This document shows, piece after piece, positions 45,291 through 55,235 of a DNA stretch of 64,000 nt. Every line of letters starts with the position of its first letter. Within the stretch, counting starts at the first letter, position 1. Below the pieces are notes generated by a model that did no database searches, was not told the DNA's origin, and worked only from the letters and a program-made list of their open reading frames with translations. A program made the position numbers and the translations under genes. Source of the stretch: Gammaproteobacteria bacterium (GTDB lineage Bacteria; Pseudomonadota; Gammaproteobacteria; Steroidobacterales; Steroidobacteraceae). The stretch covers positions 1-64,000 of the forward strand of contig JAHEAZ010000003.1 of NCBI GenBank assembly GCA_024642505.1, in the 5' to 3' direction.

Positions 45291-47387
45291 TCACCGATCA
45301 CGGGTGAGGACACCATCGCGTAGCAGCCGTAGCAGTCGCGGCAGCTCGTCGATTGGCTCGGAGCACTGCGGTCCTTCGCAAAGATAGGCGACTGTCGTCC
45401 TGCGCGACGCCTTGCTTGCAAGCGCCTCGGGCAGACCGGTCTCACCGGCGGGAATCGCAAAGACCATGCGTCGCGGAGCATACAGCGGCGCCAGGGCCGC
45501 CGACCAGGCGGCAACTTCCTCTGCCTGGCCGCGCAGGATGACGACCTGCGGCGGATCCAGGTACTCCTCCAGCGCAGTAAGCAACATGGTGTGCGCCTGG
45601 GGCGCGCGGGCGACCGACGCCCAACCCGCGCGTAGCGTCCGTTCCGCAGCCTCCAGGTAACGGCTTTCGCCGAGCAGCCAGCCCAGTCGCGCGAGCGCAA
45701 ATGCGGCGACGCCGTTGCCTGATGGCGTAGCCTCGTCAGCGAATCCCTTGGGCCGGTAGAGTGGCGGGTCCTTGCCCTCCGCCGTGAACCAGAAGCCGCC
45801 GCGCTCGCGGTCCTCAAAACGCAGCAGCAGCGCTTCAGCGAGCATCCGGGCGAGTTCCAGGTCCCTGGCCCGCCAGCGCGCCTGCAGGAGTTCCAGCAGG
45901 CCGTCGAGCAGGAAAGCGTAGTCGTCGAGATAGGCAGGAAAGCGCGCGCGGCCGTCCTTCCAGCTTGCCTGCAGCTCGCCGTCTGTCATGCAGTGCGCAC
46001 GCAGGAAATCCACGGCATCGGTTGCCGCTGCAGCGAAATCCGGTTGGTCCAGCGCACGTGCCGCGATGGCGAGGCCCCGGATCATCAGCCCGTTCCAGCC
46101 AGTGAGGATCTTGTCGTCGCGGCCGGGCCAGATGCGCCGGTTGCGTACCGACAACAGCTTCGCTCGCGCGGCGTCGATGATCTCTGCGATCGCGGCCGGC
46201 GTCAGGCCCTGCTCATTGGCGACCTGCTCGATGCTGACAAAGCAATGCAGGTGCCAGCGGTCCTCGAAGTTGGCCTCGCGGTCGAGTCCATAGCGTCGCG
46301 CGAAGGCCGCGTACTCACCGGGGGTGAGCAGCGCTTCGACCTCTTGGCGGTCCCAGACGTAAAAGCGGCCCTCGTGGCCCTCGGAATCGGCGTCCAGCGT
46401 CGAGTAGAAGCCACCCTCGGGCGAACGCATGTCGCGGATGGCCCAATCGGCGGTCTCGGTCGCGACGCGACGAAAGAACCCGTCGCCGGTTGCGATGGCC
46501 GCCTGCGCGGCGAGCGCCAGCAGCGGGCCGTTGTCATAGAGCATCTTCTCGAAGTGGGGAATCATCCAGTAGGGGTCGACTGAGTAGCGGGAAAAGCCGC
46601 CGCCGAGCTGGTCGTAGAGCCCGCCCTCGGCCATGCGCTTCAGGGTCAGGGACGCCATGTACAGCGCCTTCAGGTCCGGCTCGGTTGTCGAGGCGGTAGC
46701 CTGCCAGTCGCGCAGCAGGCGCTCGATGCTGGCTGGATGCGGGAACTTGGGCGCGTCGCCGAAGCCGCCAAACTTGTCGTCGAAGTTCGATTCCAGCTGG
46801 CGGCGCGCCGCCTCGATCGGGGCTGCGGTCAACGATTGGTCGCCGCTGGCAGGTGGCACCAGGTCGGCGAAGACCTCGTGCAGGGACTTGTTCTGGCGGG
46901 TGATCTCGTCACGGTGTTCGCGGTAGTAGCCGGCCACGCGCTCAAGGACGTCGGCAAAGCCAGGCATGCCGTAACGTGCTTCCTTCGGGAAGTAGGTCCC
47001 GGCGAAGAACGGCGTCAGGTCGTCGGGTGTCAGGAACATGGTCAGCGGCCAGCCGCCGCCGCGCTGGGTCAGCACCTGATGCGCGACCTGGTAGACCTTG
47101 TCGAGGTCGGGCCGCTCCTCCCGGTCGAGCTTGACGTTGACGAACAGGCGGTTCATGACCTCGGCCATGGCCGGATCCTCGAACGACTCGTGCGCCATGA
47201 CGTGGCACCAGTGACACGCCGAGTAGCCGATGGACAGCAGGATCGGCTTGTCTTCTTCGCGTGCACGGTCAAGTGCCTCCTCGCCCCACGGGTGCCAGTC
47301 GACCGGGTTGTGGGCGTGCTGCAGCAGATACGGGCTGGTTTCCGCAGCGAGGCGGTTGGCCGCCGCGGCAGGGTGGGTCACGGTCAT
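45291..47387 (-). CDS. DUF255 thioredoxin-domain protein (YyaL/SPATA20-like)
   Basis: A 698-residue cytoplasmic protein with an N-terminal thioredoxin-like DUF255 domain ([37 protein letters not shown] with [19 protein letters not shown]) followed by an (alpha/alpha)6-barrel glycosidase-like region ([32 protein letters not shown]). The biochemical role is unknown in bacteria and animals alike. The ATG at 47387 gives the family start; upstream in-frame codons are spurious. Divergent from rlmI; 116 bases between hold both promoters but no clear boxes. Confidence 0.88.
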   Translation of the reverse strand: MTVTHPAAAANRLAAETSPYLLQHAHNPVDWHPWGEEALDRAREEDKPILLSIGYSACHWCHVMAHESFEDPAMAEVMNRLFVNVKLDREERPDLDKVYQVAHQVLTQRGGGWPLTMFLTPDDLTPFFAGTYFPKEARYGMPGFADVLERVAGYYREHRDEITRQNKSLHEVFADLVPPASGDQSLTAAPIEAARRQLESNFDDKFGGFGDAPKFPHPASIERLLRDWQATASTTEPDLKALYMASLTLKRMAEGGLYDQLGGGFSRYSVDPYWMIPHFEKMLYDNGPLLALAAQAAIATGDGFFRRVATETADWAIRDMRSPEGGFYSTLDADSEGHEGRFYVWDRQEVEALLTPGEYAAFARRYGLDREANFEDRWHLHCFVSIEQVANEQGLTPAAIAEIIDAARAKLLSVRNRRIWPGRDDKILTGWNGLMIRGLAIAARALDQPDFAAAATDAVDFLRAHCMTDGELQASWKDGRARFPAYLDDYAFLLDGLLELLQARWRARDLELARMLAEALLLRFEDRERGGFWFTAEGKDPPLYRPKGFADEATPSGNGVAAFALARLGWLLGESRYLEAAERTLRAGWASVARAPQAHTMLLTALEEYLDPPQVVILRGQAEEVAAWSAALAPLYAPRRMVFAIPAGETGLPEALASKASRRTTVAYLCEGPQCSEPIDELPRLLRLLRDGVLTRDR

Positions 47388-47503
47388 GGTGGAGGGCCAT
47401 TCACGATACAATGTGCGAACTATAGCAGCCCACCCGGATGCGCCTGGCGCAGCCGCGGACGCGCCGCGCCCCGCGGCCGAGAGGCTCGCCCAAGGAGCAT
47501 CCA

Positions 47504-48730
47504 GTGACCGAACTGCAACCCGACGCCGACCGTCTGTCCGCGCCCGATCTGCCACTGCTGCGCCTGAAACCCCATGAAGAGCGCCGTCTCCAGGCTGGCC
47601 ACCTGTGGATCTTCTCGAACGAGGTCGACGTCGCGACCACGCCGCTGACTGCCTTCACGCCAGGACAATGTGTGCAGGTCCGCTGCAGTCGCGGTCGCTT
47701 CCTGGGTTACGCCTATGTAAACCCGCAGACACTGATTGCGGCCCGACTGCTGGGTCGCGATCCGGCCCATCCGCCCGGCCGGCCGCTCCTGGCACACCGC
47801 CTGAAGGTCGCGCTGTCGCTGCGCGAGCGTCTCTATTCCCAGCCGTTCTACCGCCTGGTCTTCGGCGAGTCGGACCTCTTGCCGGGACTGATCGTCGACC
47901 GTTACGGGGATACCTGCGTTGTGCAGGTCGGCACGGCCGGCATGGAGGCGATGAAGGCCGAAATCCTCGACGCGCTCGAGCGCGTGGTAAAGCCGGCCAA
48001 TGTGCTCTGGAAGAACGACTCAGCGTCGCGCGGCCTGGAGGGACTTGCGTCCTACGTCGAGACAGCTGTCGGCACCGTCCCCGAGCAGGTCGATATCATG
48101 GAGGGAGGCGTGACATTTCGCGTTCCGTTGGCCGCCGGGCAGAAGACCGGCTGGTTCTTCGACCAGCGGGACAACCGGGCGGCGGTAGCACGGCTCGCCA
48201 CCGGCTCGCGCGTCCTCGACATATTCAGCTATGCCGGCAGCTTTGGCCTGCAGGCGGCCCGCGCCGGCGCGTCCGGGGTGCTCTGTGTCGATTCGTCGTC
48301 GGCAGCGCTCGCTGCTGCCGAAGCCAGCGCTGCCGCCAGCGGGCTCGCGGTGAATACGCGCAAGGGCGACGGTTTCGACACGCTGGCTGCCCTTGCGGCA
48401 GAGAAAGAACGCTTCGACATCGTCGTGATCGATCCTCCGGCCTTCATCAAGCGGAAGAAGGACCACGCCAAGGGACTGGCCGCATATCGCAAGCTCAACC
48501 AGCAGGCGATGCGGTTGGTCGCTCGTGACGGCTTCCTGGTGACCTGCTCCTGCTCCTATCACCTGGCCGCGGAGGAATTGACCGACGCGGTACAACGGTC
48601 GGCGCGGCATCTCGATCGACTTGCCCAGGTGGTGGAATTTCGCGGCCAGGCGCCGGATCATCCGGTCCACCCGGCAATTGCCGAGACGCGCTACCTGAAG
48701 ACGCTGATCTGCAGGATTACCGGGGATTGA
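47504..48730 (+). CDS. rlmI: 23S rRNA (cytosine-C5)-methyltransferase RlmI
   Basis: SAM-dependent methyltransferase for C1962 of 23S rRNA. The 408-residue protein has an N-terminal PUA domain ([20 protein letters not shown]), the RlmI-like domain ([17 protein letters not shown]) and a Rossmann methyltransferase domain with [36 protein letters not shown] and the catalytic cysteines in [13 protein letters not shown] 47504 follows AAGGAG by 6 bases. A 6-base hairpin lies after it but without a T-run. Confidence 0.92.
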   Translation: MTELQPDADRLSAPDLPLLRLKPHEERRLQAGHLWIFSNEVDVATTPLTAFTPGQCVQVRCSRGRFLGYAYVNPQTLIAARLLGRDPAHPPGRPLLAHRLKVALSLRERLYSQPFYRLVFGESDLLPGLIVDRYGDTCVVQVGTAGMEAMKAEILDALERVVKPANVLWKNDSASRGLEGLASYVETAVGTVPEQVDIMEGGVTFRVPLAAGQKTGWFFDQRDNRAAVARLATGSRVLDIFSYAGSFGLQAARAGASGVLCVDSSSAALAAAEASAAASGLAVNTRKGDGFDTLAALAAEKERFDIVVIDPPAFIKRKKDHAKGLAAYRKLNQQAMRLVARDGFLVTCSCSYHLAAEELTDAVQRSARHLDRLAQVVEFRGQAPDHPVHPAIAETRYLKTLICRITGD

Positions 48731-48826
48731 TCACCAGGCGCTCCCTGCCGGCAGACGCCTTCCACGCCCGATGAACGGCTTCCCGCAAGAAGCGGGACAG
48801 CCTCGCGCTTGATAGAATCTCGTCCC

Positions 48827-49618
48827 ATGTTCGTCTACCCTGACATCGACCCCATCGCCTTGGCCATGGGACCCGTGCGCATTCACTGGTACGGGCTGAT
48901 GTACGTCCTCGGCTTCCTGGGCGGCTGGTGGATCGCGCGGCGGCGCGCAGCAATACCTGGATCGACCTGGACGGCAAATGACGTCGACGATCTGATCTTT
49001 TTCGCGGCCCTCGGCGTGATCGCGGGCGGCCGCCTGGGCTGGATCCTGTTCTACGGCTTCGACTCGGTGCTCGCAAACCCGCTGTCGATCTTCAAGGTCT
49101 GGCAGGGCGGCATGTCGTTCCACGGCGGACTGATCGGCGTGCTGATCGCAATTTCCATCTTCGCCCGCCGGCGGGGGCGGAGCATCCTCGACGTCTTTGA
49201 CTTTACTGCGCCGCTGCCGGCGATTGGCCTCGGTGCAGGCCGGATCGGCAATTTCATCAACGGCGAACTGTGGGGAAAAACGACCGACGTACCCTGGGGC
49301 TTCCTGGTCAACGGTCAGGTCCGCCACCCGTCTCAGCTCTACGAGGCCCTGCTCGAGGGCCTCGTGCTGTTCCTGATCCTGTGGTGGTTCACGTCGAAGA
49401 GGCGGTTGCAGTTGGCGCCGTCAGGACTGTTCCTGGTCATTTACGGGAGCTTTCGTTTCCTGATCGAGTTTGTGCGCTTGCCGGATGCGGATATCGGCTA
49501 CCTGGCCTTCGGCTGGGTCACGATGGGCCAGGTGCTGTCTCTGCCGATGATCGTCGTCGGCCTGACGATGCTCAGCTGGTCAGCGAGGACGGGTCGTCCC
49601 TCGGGGAACTACGTCTGA
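48827..49618 (+). CDS. lgt: Prolipoprotein diacylglyceryl transferase Lgt
   Basis: Inner-membrane enzyme attaching diacylglycerol to the lipobox cysteine. The 263-residue protein has seven membrane helices, the [15 protein letters not shown] start, [10 protein letters not shown], and the phosphatidylglycerol signature [13 protein letters not shown], plus [15 protein letters not shown] 48827 gives the usual [11 protein letters not shown] start. The stop overlaps the thyA ATG (TGATG), the common lgt-thyA pair. Confidence 0.96.
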   Translation: MFVYPDIDPIALAMGPVRIHWYGLMYVLGFLGGWWIARRRAAIPGSTWTANDVDDLIFFAALGVIAGGRLGWILFYGFDSVLANPLSIFKVWQGGMSFHGGLIGVLIAISIFARRRGRSILDVFDFTAPLPAIGLGAGRIGNFINGELWGKTTDVPWGFLVNGQVRHPSQLYEALLEGLVLFLILWWFTSKRRLQLAPSGLFLVIYGSFRFLIEFVRLPDADIGYLAFGWVTMGQVLSLPMIVVGLTMLSWSARTGRPSGNYV

Positions 49619-50412
49619 TGCGCCAATACCTCGACATGATGCGTCATGTGCTCGAGCATGGCGCCCGCAAGACCGACCGGACCGGTACCGGGACGCTGTC
49701 CGTCTTCGGCCATCAGATGCGCTTCGACCTGGCCGAGGGCTTCCCGCTGGTGACCACCAAGAGGGTTCATACCAAGTCCATCTTCTACGAGCTTCTGTGG
49801 TTCCTGCGTGGCGAGACCAACGTCCGCTGGCTGCAGGAGCGCGGCGTTACCATCTGGGACGAGTGGGCGGACGAGCAGGGCGAGCTTGGCCCGGTCTACG
49901 GCAAGCAGTGGCGCTCCTGGGGAACGCCCGACGGTCGCTCCATCGACCAGATGGCGCGGGTCGTCGAGCAGTTGCGGTCCGACCCCGACTCACGTCGCAT
50001 CATCGTCAGTGCCTGGAACGTTGGCGAGCTCGGCCAGATGGCGCTCGCGCCCTGTCACGCCTTCTTTCAGTTTTACGTGGCAGACGGCAGGCTGTCCTGC
50101 CACCTCTTTCAGCGCAGCGCGGACATCTTCCTCGGCGTGCCGTTCAATGTCGCCTCGTATGCGCTGCTTACCCACATGTTGGCCCAGCAATGCGATCTCG
50201 TGCCCGGTGAATTCATCTGGACCGGCGGCGACTGCCACCTGTACGTAAATCATCTCGAGCAGGCCCGGCTGCAGTTGTCACGCCAGCCGCACCCGCTACC
50301 GCGACTCGTGCTGCGCCGCCGTCCGGCATCGTTGTTCGACTACGAGTTCGATGATATCGAAGTCGCCGGGTACGAATACCACCCTGCCATCAAGGCGCGG
50401 GTGGCTATCTAG
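49618..50412 (+). CDS. thyA: Thymidylate synthase ThyA
   Basis: Methylates dUMP to dTMP using methylenetetrahydrofolate. The 264-residue enzyme is the same length as E. coli ThyA, with [19 protein letters not shown], the catalytic cysteine in [33 protein letters not shown] and the folate-side [10 protein letters not shown]. Its ATG overlaps the lgt stop. folA lies two genes downstream, so the dihydrofolate made here has a nearby recycling gene. Confidence 0.98.
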   Translation: MRQYLDMMRHVLEHGARKTDRTGTGTLSVFGHQMRFDLAEGFPLVTTKRVHTKSIFYELLWFLRGETNVRWLQERGVTIWDEWADEQGELGPVYGKQWRSWGTPDGRSIDQMARVVEQLRSDPDSRRIIVSAWNVGELGQMALAPCHAFFQFYVADGRLSCHLFQRSADIFLGVPFNVASYALLTHMLAQQCDLVPGEFIWTGGDCHLYVNHLEQARLQLSRQPHPLPRLVLRRRPASLFDYEFDDIEVAGYEYHPAIKARVAI

Positions 50413-50440
50413 CCAAACGAAAACCAGGAGAGGACTCGCG

Positions 50441-51004
50441 ATGAAATCTGCAAGCGGCCGCCGGCCGCCGTTATACCGGGTGCGGCAATCGAAGATCCAC
50501 GGGCGCGGGGTGTTCGCAGCACGGCGCATCCGCAAGGGAACCCGGGTCATCGAGTACGTCGGAGAGCGCGTGACCCACGCTGAAGCGGATCGTCGCTACG
50601 AGGACCGGCCTGCCGACGACAATCACACCTTCCTGTTCATCGTCGACGCGCGCACGGTCATCGACGCCGGCGTCGACGGCAATGCGGCGCGTTATATCAA
50701 CCACGCCTGCGACCCGAATTGCGAAACGGTCACGGAAAAGAGGCGGATCTTCATCGAAGCGATCAGGACGATACAGCCGGGCGAAGAGCTGTCCTATGAC
50801 TACCAGATCCAGCGCGAACGGGGCGATCCACCCGAAATCGACGAGATCTTCGCCTGCCGCTGCGGTGCGCAGGGCTGTCGCGGCACCATGCTGACCGGAC
50901 CGAAGCCCACACGGAAACGGTCGGTCGCGGGCAAGGCGCAGGCCGCGGGCAAGCGCGGCAAGACCGAACGGCACGCGCACGGCCGTTCCGCCAGCAAACG
51001 CTGA
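50441..51004 (+). CDS. SET-domain protein-lysine methyltransferase-like protein
   Basis: A 187-residue protein with a nearly complete eukaryote-type SET domain: GRGVFAARRI at 21-30, RYINHACDPNCE at 84-95, the pseudoknot ELSYDY at 116-121, and a post-SET zinc cluster Cys139, Cys141, Cys146 (CRCGAQGC). A Lys/Arg-rich tail (about 155-187) resembles bacterial histone-like tails. It should transfer methyl groups from SAM to protein lysines; the target is unknown. ATG 50441 has AGGAGAGG upstream. It sits between thyA and folA. Confidence 0.88.
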   Translation: MKSASGRRPPLYRVRQSKIHGRGVFAARRIRKGTRVIEYVGERVTHAEADRRYEDRPADDNHTFLFIVDARTVIDAGVDGNAARYINHACDPNCETVTEKRRIFIEAIRTIQPGEELSYDYQIQRERGDPPEIDEIFACRCGAQGCRGTMLTGPKPTRKRSVAGKAQAAGKRGKTERHAHGRSASKR

Positions 51005-51062
51005 GCGGGATGGCGATGATTCTCGCTGACGGGCTGGTTCCGGCGGCATGCATATCCGGCGC

Positions 51063-51578
51063 ATGAGCGGGACTGCAACGCCGCGGATGGTCGCTGTGGT
51101 CGCGATGGCGGAAAACGGCCTGATCGGCCGGAATAACCGCTTGCCCTGGCGGCTGTCGGGAGATCTGCGCCACTTCAAGTCCATCACCATCGGCAAGCCA
51201 GTGCTGATGGGCCGCCGCACCTTCGAATCACTCGGGCGCCCGCTGCCCGACCGGACCAACATCGTCATCACCCGCGATCCTGGCTGGTCTGCGCAGGGTT
51301 GCATCGCGGTCCATTCCCTTGCCGCTGCGCTCGCCGCGGCTGCCGGTGCGGCGGAGATGATGGTCATCGGCGGCGCCGAGATTTATTCGCTGTGCTGGCC
51401 GTGGCTCGAGCGGATCGAATTGACCCGCGTGCACGCCCATCCGGAAGGCGACACGTATCTCCACGGTCTGGACTGGTCCGGATGGCAGGTCGCCTCGGAG
51501 GAACGCCATGCGGCCGACGGGCGCAACGAGCACGACTACAGTTTCGTCACCTTGACGCGGGTCGCGGATCAGGGCTGA
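51063..51578 (+). CDS. folA: Dihydrofolate reductase FolA
   Basis: NADPH-dependent reduction of dihydrofolate, trimethoprim target. The 171-residue protein has AMAENGLIGRNNRLPWRLSG, DLRHFKSITIGKPVLMGRRT, and MVIGGAEIYSLCWPWLERIE, with a C-terminal HDYSFVTLTR. Start at 51063 is one of several ATG choices (51087 gives the family core). Its 3' end overlaps the convergent kynU by 10 bases. Confidence 0.94.
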   Translation: MSGTATPRMVAVVAMAENGLIGRNNRLPWRLSGDLRHFKSITIGKPVLMGRRTFESLGRPLPDRTNIVITRDPGWSAQGCIAVHSLAAALAAAAGAAEMMVIGGAEIYSLCWPWLERIELTRVHAHPEGDTYLHGLDWSGWQVASEERHAADGRNEHDYSFVTLTRVADQG

Positions 51579-52834
51579 CGTAACGCCTCGCTACAGCGCC
51601 AGCAGTCCTCGAAGGAATTGTAGAGTGGAGCCGGCGCGAGCCTGATGATGTCCGGCTCCCGCCAGTCACAGATGACACCGGCGGCCATGAGCCGGGCGAA
51701 CAGTGCCCGGCCCGCATCGCGGCCGCGGCGCGCCCGCAATGACAGCTGGGCGCCGCGAGCCCCGGCCGCGCGGGGCGTGATGATCTCGAGTTCCTTGCCA
51801 AGGTGGGCGTCGAGGAGCGACTCGAGATAGGCCGTCAGGCGCCTCGAGCGAGCGACCAGTGCATCCAGTCCAGCGGCGTCGAACTGGTCGAGCGAGGCCC
51901 TGAGCGGTGCCATGCCGAGGATCGGACCGTTCGATACCTGCCACCCCGCTGCGCCACGCTCGGGGACAAAGCGCTCGTCGAAGTTGAACCGCGTCTTCAG
52001 TTCGTTGCCATACCAGCCGGCCAGGCGGGGCAGGTCGGTATCATGGTGGCGCGCGTGGACAAACAGGCCGGCCGTTGCTCCGGGGCCGCCGTTCAGGTAC
52101 TTGTACGAGCACCACACCGCGAAATCGACGTTCCAGTCGTGCAGCGCCAGCGGCACGTTGCCGACGGCATGCGCCAGGTCGAGTCCGAACATGGCGCCTG
52201 CCTCGTGTGTCACCCTTGCGAGTCGGGCCACATCCAGGCACTGCCCCGTCAGGTACTGTACGCCCGGCAGCAGCACCAGTGAAAGCCTGTCGCCTTCGCG
52301 GCGAATCGCCGCTTCGATGTCCTCCTCGCGCAGGATTGATTCTCCCGCGCGCGGCGCAATCTGCACCAGCGCCTCGGCCGCGTCCCGTCCATGATGGCGC
52401 AACTGTGCCGACATCGCGTAGCGGTCGGAGGGAAACGCGCCCGCCTCGATCAGGATCGCGCAGCGCTTCCGCGCAGGTCGGTAAAAGCTGGCCATCAACA
52501 GATGCAGGTTGATCGTCAATGAGGCCATCGCGGTGACCTCTGCGGGTGCCGCGCCAACGAGGCGGCCGAGTGGCGGCGCGAGGCTGTCCTGGTAGGTCAG
52601 CCAGTGGGCGCTGCCGCCGTGGTGCCCAAGTACTGCGAGGCGCTGCCAGTCGGCCAGGACCCGCGAGACTTCGGCGACCACGCCCCGCGGCTGGAGTCCA
52701 AGCGAGTTGCCGCACAGGTAGGCCACCGCCCGGTCCCCCGGACCGTCCGGGAAGTGAAATTCCCTGCGCCAGCCCGACATCGGGTCGGCGTCATCGAGTG
52801 CGCGGGCAGCTTCCAGGCCTTGGTCCCCGCTCAC
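51569..52834 (-). CDS. kynU: Kynureninase KynU
   Basis: PLP enzyme cleaving kynurenine to anthranilate and alanine. The 421-residue protein has VAYLCGNSLGLQPRGV, TAMASLTINLHLLMASFYRP, FGLDLAHAVGNVPLALHDW, and the PLP lysine in DFAVWCSYKYLNGGPG. GTG 52834 overlaps the stop of the upstream cyclase-family gene (GTGA), so they are cotranslated. No tryptophan or kynurenine-monooxygenase gene is in the window; the product could serve tryptophan breakdown. Confidence 0.94.
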   Translation of the reverse strand: MSGDQGLEAARALDDADPMSGWRREFHFPDGPGDRAVAYLCGNSLGLQPRGVVAEVSRVLADWQRLAVLGHHGGSAHWLTYQDSLAPPLGRLVGAAPAEVTAMASLTINLHLLMASFYRPARKRCAILIEAGAFPSDRYAMSAQLRHHGRDAAEALVQIAPRAGESILREEDIEAAIRREGDRLSLVLLPGVQYLTGQCLDVARLARVTHEAGAMFGLDLAHAVGNVPLALHDWNVDFAVWCSYKYLNGGPGATAGLFVHARHHDTDLPRLAGWYGNELKTRFNFDERFVPERGAAGWQVSNGPILGMAPLRASLDQFDAAGLDALVARSRRLTAYLESLLDAHLGKELEIITPRAAGARGAQLSLRARRGRDAGRALFARLMAAGVICDWREPDIIRLAPAPLYNSFEDCWRCSEALRQP

Positions 52835-53661
52835 GCAAACCTCACCGGGTAGAGGATCGGCCTGCTGGGCGCCGCATCCGACAGGAATGCCGGAATCTGC
52901 AGGTCCAGCAGATACCATCCATCGCGAATGGTGGGCGCGACAAATGCCAGCTCCGTGATGCTGGCGTGTGGCCGGCGCGCTTCCGAGGCCCGCCGGCTGC
53001 CCGGAGGCAGGCCAAAGAAGACGCGATGCGCCGTCAGGCGTCCGTGGTCCTCGGCACGATCGGCTGAAGGGACGTCGAGAACCAGATGTTCCACGCTGTG
53101 CTCTACCAGCAGTTCCGCCGCTTCGCGCGTGAGGAATGGGGCCGGGGAGGATCCTACATAGTGGTGCGACATACGCTCGACGCTGTTAGGCAGGGTGCGA
53201 ATCACCAGCGCGCGTGGCGACAGGCCGCTGGCCTCGTGGGTGGCCAGTCCCGCGGCTATGGCTGCGGAGGTGATGAGCCGATCGCCTGTCTGGGGGGGCG
53301 GGTCGGAACCCTCGTTACTCGACGCGGCCTGCGCCGGACTAATGGACAATACCACCGCGAGGAACATGCCGCCGCGCAGGGTCTCTGAAACACAGATCCG
53401 ATCATCGGTAACGTGGCCGACGCACTCGGTATGGGTGCCGTTGCAGTGCGGAGCCAGGGTGACCTGCTCGCAGTTGCAACCACCACCCTCGCGAGTATCG
53501 CCGACGAATGCCGCCGTTCGAAGGGGGTGGGCGCTGGCCGGGGCCGACTGGTAGAACGCCGGTTGCGGCCCGTTGAAGTCCAGCGGGATGGCAATGGGCA
53601 ATGGATCTGCCAGGTCGGCTAGCAGGTGTCGTCCTTCCTGTTCGAAGTGCATGACGGTCAT
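52831..53661 (-). CDS. Cyclase-family arylformamidase-like protein (KynB-like)
   Basis: A 276-residue metal-dependent hydrolase of the cyclase/KynB family. The signature HxGTHxDxxxH appears as HCNGTHTECVGH at 72-83, with Glu in place of Asp. It is longer than typical KynB (about 210 residues), having extra sequence around 15-60 and 95-130. Coupling to kynU supports N-formylkynurenine hydrolysis, but the divergence leaves room for another amidase. ATG 53661 has GGGGAA about 6 bases upstream. Confidence 0.78.
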   Translation of the reverse strand: MTVMHFEQEGRHLLADLADPLPIAIPLDFNGPQPAFYQSAPASAHPLRTAAFVGDTREGGGCNCEQVTLAPHCNGTHTECVGHVTDDRICVSETLRGGMFLAVVLSISPAQAASSNEGSDPPPQTGDRLITSAAIAAGLATHEASGLSPRALVIRTLPNSVERMSHHYVGSSPAPFLTREAAELLVEHSVEHLVLDVPSADRAEDHGRLTAHRVFFGLPPGSRRASEARRPHASITELAFVAPTIRDGWYLLDLQIPAFLSDAAPSRPILYPVRFA

Positions 53662-53822
53662 TACCGTTTCCCCGGCAGCCCCTGCACGCATTATAGCCGC
53701 CGGGATGAACTTGGCCGCCGGGCGAGCGGCCGTGCCGCGGAACCTGCTGGGGACATGGCGGTCTGACCGGATGCACGGTCGTTCCTTTCTCCAGCTGTAG
53801 TCCGTTCCGGGAGGATTGCCGG

Positions 53823-54386
53823 GTGAAGTCTTGGTTATTCATGGCGCTGGTTTTGACGCTGTTGCTGACGCCTCGCCCCGGGCAGGCAGCCGGGGCCGAA
53901 GTCGCCGCAGCCTGGAAGCGCCACGATATTGAATTTGTCTACATGGGTTTCACCACCCGCTACTCCTGCGAGGGGCTCAGGGACAAGGTCCGGCTACTAC
54001 TGCAGGCTGGCGGGGCCCGCGCGGATTTCAAGGTGACTACCCGGTCCTGCGCAGCGGGTCCCGGCCAGGTAACGGAATTCCCTCGTGTCAGCATCGTGTT
54101 CTTTGCAGCGGAGATTCCCTCCGTGGGTAGCCGGGAAACGGGCGATCCAACGCTCGCGCGCTGGCGGGAGGTATCCCTGAGCCGGCGCAATCCTCGTGAC
54201 CTGGAAATTGGCGATTGCGAATTGATCGAGCAGTTCCGGGACCGAGTGCTCCCCCGGTTCACCACCCGCAATCTAGGCGGCGACATCAACTGCGTCCCGC
54301 ACCAGCTATCGGGCAGTTCTTTCACACTGGAATACGAGGTCCTGGTCGGCCTGCAGCCAGCGAACGCGGCCTCGCCGACGCGCTGA
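53823..54386 (+). CDS. Secreted protein of unknown function
   Basis: A 187-residue protein starting with a signal peptide (SWLFMALVLTLLLTPRPGQA) and otherwise soluble. Four cysteines (in RYSCEGL, TTRSCAAG, GDCELIEQ and DINCVPHQ) could form two disulfides outside the cell membrane. I recognise no family. The GTG start follows GGGAGG by 7 bases. Its stop directly abuts the convergent apaH stop with no gap. Confidence 0.7.
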   Translation: MKSWLFMALVLTLLLTPRPGQAAGAEVAAAWKRHDIEFVYMGFTTRYSCEGLRDKVRLLLQAGGARADFKVTTRSCAAGPGQVTEFPRVSIVFFAAEIPSVGSRETGDPTLARWREVSLSRRNPRDLEIGDCELIEQFRDRVLPRFTTRNLGGDINCVPHQLSGSSFTLEYEVLVGLQPANAASPTR

Positions 54387-55220
54387 TCAGTCCCTGCCGG
54401 GCCGGCGATGTCCGGTGCAACCGAGCATTTCCGGCTGCTCTTCCCGATCGAGTCGCGACGCACACAGGTGCCCGCCCCAGACGCAGCCAGCATCAAGGCA
54501 CATGACACCGTCCTCGCGAAAGTAGCCAAGCGTGGACCAGTGGCCAAACACTATTCTTTCGCCGCGGCTGGCCCGTCCTGGATGCCGGAACCATGGAATC
54601 GCGTGGGCAGGCGCCTCGCCGGGCGGCCCTTTCAGTTTCATCAGCATGTTGCCGCTGGCGTCGACGTAGCGCAGCCGTGTGCAGCAATTGATCACGAAGC
54701 GCAGCCGGTCTACCCCGTTGAGCCCGGCTGACCAGCGTCGCGGTTCGTCGCCATACATTTCGGCAAAGACCGCGGCTGGGTCGCCTGCCAGCGCGGCCGA
54801 CACTTCGCGTGAGCAGGACTCGGCGGTGTCAAGGTCCCAGTCGGGCGCGAGTCCCGCGTGCACCATGGTCCAGCCGAGCCCGCGGTCGCGATGCAGCAAC
54901 GGGCGGGCGACGAGCCACTGCAGCAGCTCTTCGCCGTCCGGAGCCGCCAGCACCTGCCTGGCATGGCGGTCGAGTGCGGTGTCCTTGCAGCCCGCGGCGA
55001 CCGCAAGCAGATGCAGGTCGTGGTTGCCAAGAACGGCAATGGCCGCATCTCCAAGCCTGCGCACGAAGCGCAGCGTGCCCAGCGAGTCCGGTCCGCGATT
55101 GACCAGATCCCCGGTCAGCCACAAGCGGTCGCCGCAGGCAGGATCAAAGCGCAAACGGTCCAGCAGCCTCTGCAGCTCGTCGTAGCAGCCCTGGATGTCG
55201 CCGACTGCATAGACTGCCAT
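54387..55220 (-). CDS. apaH: Symmetrical Ap4A hydrolase ApaH
   Basis: Splits diadenosine tetraphosphate to ADP and can remove NpnN caps from RNA in E. coli. The 277-residue calcineurin-like phosphatase has YAVGDIQGCYDELQRLLDR, LWLTGDLVNRGPDSLGTLRF, VLGNHDLHLLAVAAGC and VMCLDAGCVWGGHLCASRLD. Last gene of the lptD-apaH run, 15 bases after apaG. Confidence 0.95.
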   Translation of the reverse strand: MAVYAVGDIQGCYDELQRLLDRLRFDPACGDRLWLTGDLVNRGPDSLGTLRFVRRLGDAAIAVLGNHDLHLLAVAAGCKDTALDRHARQVLAAPDGEELLQWLVARPLLHRDRGLGWTMVHAGLAPDWDLDTAESCSREVSAALAGDPAAVFAEMYGDEPRRWSAGLNGVDRLRFVINCCTRLRYVDASGNMLMKLKGPPGEAPAHAIPWFRHPGRASRGERIVFGHWSTLGYFREDGVMCLDAGCVWGGHLCASRLDREEQPEMLGCTGHRRPGRD

Positions 55221-55235
55221 CAGGTTGCGGGCACC

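Noticed and set aside
48781-48797. TCCCGC-AAGAA-GCGGGA hairpin between rlmI and lgt
   Set aside because: A 6-base stem with no following T-run (CAGCC); not called a terminator.
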